A stretch of 8,028 bases of DNA from assembly GCA_030632175.1 (NCBI GenBank), contig DAOVVG010000101.1, positions 1 through 8,028 of the forward strand, read 5' to 3'. Below are positions 6,723-8,028 of this stretch, piece by piece. Made by a program: the position numbers and the translations under genes. Source of the DNA: Gammaproteobacteria bacterium (GTDB lineage: Bacteria; Pseudomonadota; Gammaproteobacteria; UBA9214). Each line of letters begins with the position of its first letter. Within the stretch, counting starts at the first letter, position 1. The notes beneath the pieces are model-generated. The model was given only the letters and a program-made list of their open reading frames with translations. It did no database searches and was not told the DNA's origin.

Positions 6723-8028
6723 GTACCGTGTGCTGCTGGTTGATGATGACCACAGCCTGTTACGCCTGCTGTCGCTGCGCCTGTCAACAGCCGGTTACGA
6801 GGTTTCAGCTGTTGAGAGCGGTGAGCAGGCATTGGCCCAGCTACCCTTGTTTCACCCGAACCTCATCATTACAGACTTGCAAATGGACGGCATGGACGGA
6901 CTGACGCTGTTCAACCAGGTGCATAGCCGCAACCCCTCTTTACCTGTCATGATCCTGACTGCACACGGCACCATACCTGAAGCTGTAGAAGCCACCAGTC
7001 GTGGCGTCTACAGTTATTTAACCAAGCCATTCGACAGCAAAACCCTGCTGGAGCACGTGGCAAGAGCCCTTAAAATTACCGGTGATGCGCCTTCCACTCA
7101 GCCTGATGAAACGGCCGCCGACTGGCGCAATGAAATCATCACTCGCAGCCCGCTGATGGAAAGCCTGCTTACCCAGGCGCGACTGGTTGCAGACAGTGAT
7201 ACCAGCGTCCTTATTCTCGGACAAAGCGGCACCGGCAAGGAACTGCTGGCACGCGCCATCCACCGTTCCAGTCCGCGCTCAAGCAAGCCTTTTCTCGGCC
7301 TTAATTGCAGTGCCATTCCGGAGTCACTGTTTGAATCCGAATTATTTGGTCACACCAGGGGATCTTTTACCGGAGCAACCCGTGATCATGAAGGCATGTT
7401 CCGGGCCGCAGAGGGTGGCACTCTGTTTCTGGATGAAATTGGTGACATGCCACCCGGCTTCCAGGTCAAACTGCTGCGCGCCTTGCAGGAACGCACCATC
7501 CGGCCGGTAGGCTCAACCGAGGCAGTCGCCATCGACGTTCGCATCATCTCTGCAACACACCAGGATCTGGAACAGGCGCAGCAAAACAATGAATTTAGAG
7601 AGGACCTTTACTACCGCCTGAATGTGGTCACCCTGGAACTTCCCTCACTGACAGAACGTCGTGAAGATATACCGCTACTGGCCAATCACTTCCTGCGCAA
7701 CTTCCCCGACGCCGCAAAAAAAAGCGTCACCGGCTTTTCCACTGAAGCCATGGATGCCATGCTGTCAGCATCCTGGCCAGGGAATATCAGGCAGCTGCAC
7801 AACGTGGTGGAGCAGTCAGTCGCCTTATCGACCACTTCATTGATTCCGGCCAGCCTGGTACAACGCGCCCTGCGCAACGAACCGGGAAAGATCCCGGCAT
7901 TTGCCGAGGCCCGCAGCCAGTTTGAGCGTGAATACCTGACCCAGCTACTCCAGATCACTCATGGGAACGTCACCAAGGCCGCACAAATTGCCAAACGCAA
8001 CCGTACCGAGTTCTACAAATTACTGAGT
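6709..8028 (+). CDS. glrR: Sigma-54-dependent response regulator, GlrR/QseF-like, 3' end missing
   Basis: The frame is open for 440 codons to the window edge; probably only a few residues are missing. The receiver domain (about 1-120) has the acidic pair D12/D13, phospho-acceptor D56 in LIITDL, T84 and K106. The AAA+ domain (about 145-385) has Walker A GQSGTGKE (171-178), the sigma-54 contact loop as GSFTGA (218-223), Walker B GGTLFLDEIGD (236-246), the FREDLYYRLNV segment with R297 and R303, and sensor II WPGNIRQL (356-363). A Fis-type DNA-binding domain begins near 396 and reaches NRTEFYKLLS at the edge, nearly identical to the end of E. coli GlrR as I recall it. It would activate sigma-54 promoters once phosphorylated by the upstream kinase. 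The ATG lies inside the lipoprotein gene (14-base overlap), with GGAG seven bases ahead (at 6698-6701), so the three genes form one translationally linked operon. Targets are not visible in this window. Confidence 0.9.
   Translation, partial: MSTNKYRVLLVDDDHSLLRLLSLRLSTAGYEVSAVESGEQALAQLPLFHPNLIITDLQMDGMDGLTLFNQVHSRNPSLPVMILTAHGTIPEAVEATSRGVYSYLTKPFDSKTLLEHVARALKITGDAPSTQPDETAADWRNEIITRSPLMESLLTQARLVADSDTSVLILGQSGTGKELLARAIHRSSPRSSKPFLGLNCSAIPESLFESELFGHTRGSFTGATRDHEGMFRAAEGGTLFLDEIGDMPPGFQVKLLRALQERTIRPVGSTEAVAIDVRIISATHQDLEQAQQNNEFREDLYYRLNVVTLELPSLTERREDIPLLANHFLRNFPDAAKKSVTGFSTEAMDAMLSASWPGNIRQLHNVVEQSVALSTTSLIPASLVQRALRNEPGKIPAFAEARSQFEREYLTQLLQITHGNVTKAAQIAKRNRTEFYKLLS

Overview
The window looks like chromosome of a Gram-negative gammaproteobacterium of intermediate G+C content. 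The evidence is the outer-membrane secretion machinery, the lipobox proteins and a GlrK/QseG/GlrR signalling trio close in layout to that of Enterobacteria. The sequence does not allow a finer placement. It holds seven genes in two divergent blocks separated by a 281-base, A+T-rich intergenic region.

Left block (minus strand, 4462 down to 1): the start of an exopolysaccharide operon of the exosortase A (XrtA/EpsH, PEP-CTERM) type. In transcription order it encodes a Wza-like outer-membrane export lipoprotein, a Wzz/GNVR-type inner-membrane chain-length protein, a separate BY-type tyrosine autokinase, and a TIGR03016-type beta-barrel outer-membrane protein that runs off the left edge. The last three are translationally coupled (TAATG and ATGA overlaps). 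The first is set apart by a 129-base gap. A near-consensus sigma-70 promoter (GTGACA, 17-base spacer, TATAAT) sits about 90 bases upstream of the export gene. Together these proteins would control polymer length and export a polysaccharide through the envelope. The exosortase, polymerase and glycosyltransferases are not in view and would be expected beyond the left edge.

Right block (plus strand, 4744 to 8028): a sensor histidine kinase (GlrK/QseE-like), a small outer-membrane lipoprotein (QseG-like) and a sigma-54-dependent response regulator (GlrR/QseF-like, missing its last residues at the right edge). The three genes overlap one another and form one operon. In Enterobacteria QseG modulates the kinase from the periplasmic side, and GlrR activates sigma-54 promoters, including that of the sRNA GlmY, which raises amino-sugar precursor supply.

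The main point of interest is the arrangement: an envelope-sensing GlrK-QseG-GlrR system divergent from an XrtA-type exopolysaccharide operon, where a PrsK/PrsR pair is the better known partner. The sequence suggests, but does not prove, a regulatory link. By eye I found no convincing sigma-54 site in the shared intergenic region. No RNA genes, mobile elements, CRISPR arrays or rho-independent terminators were recognised.
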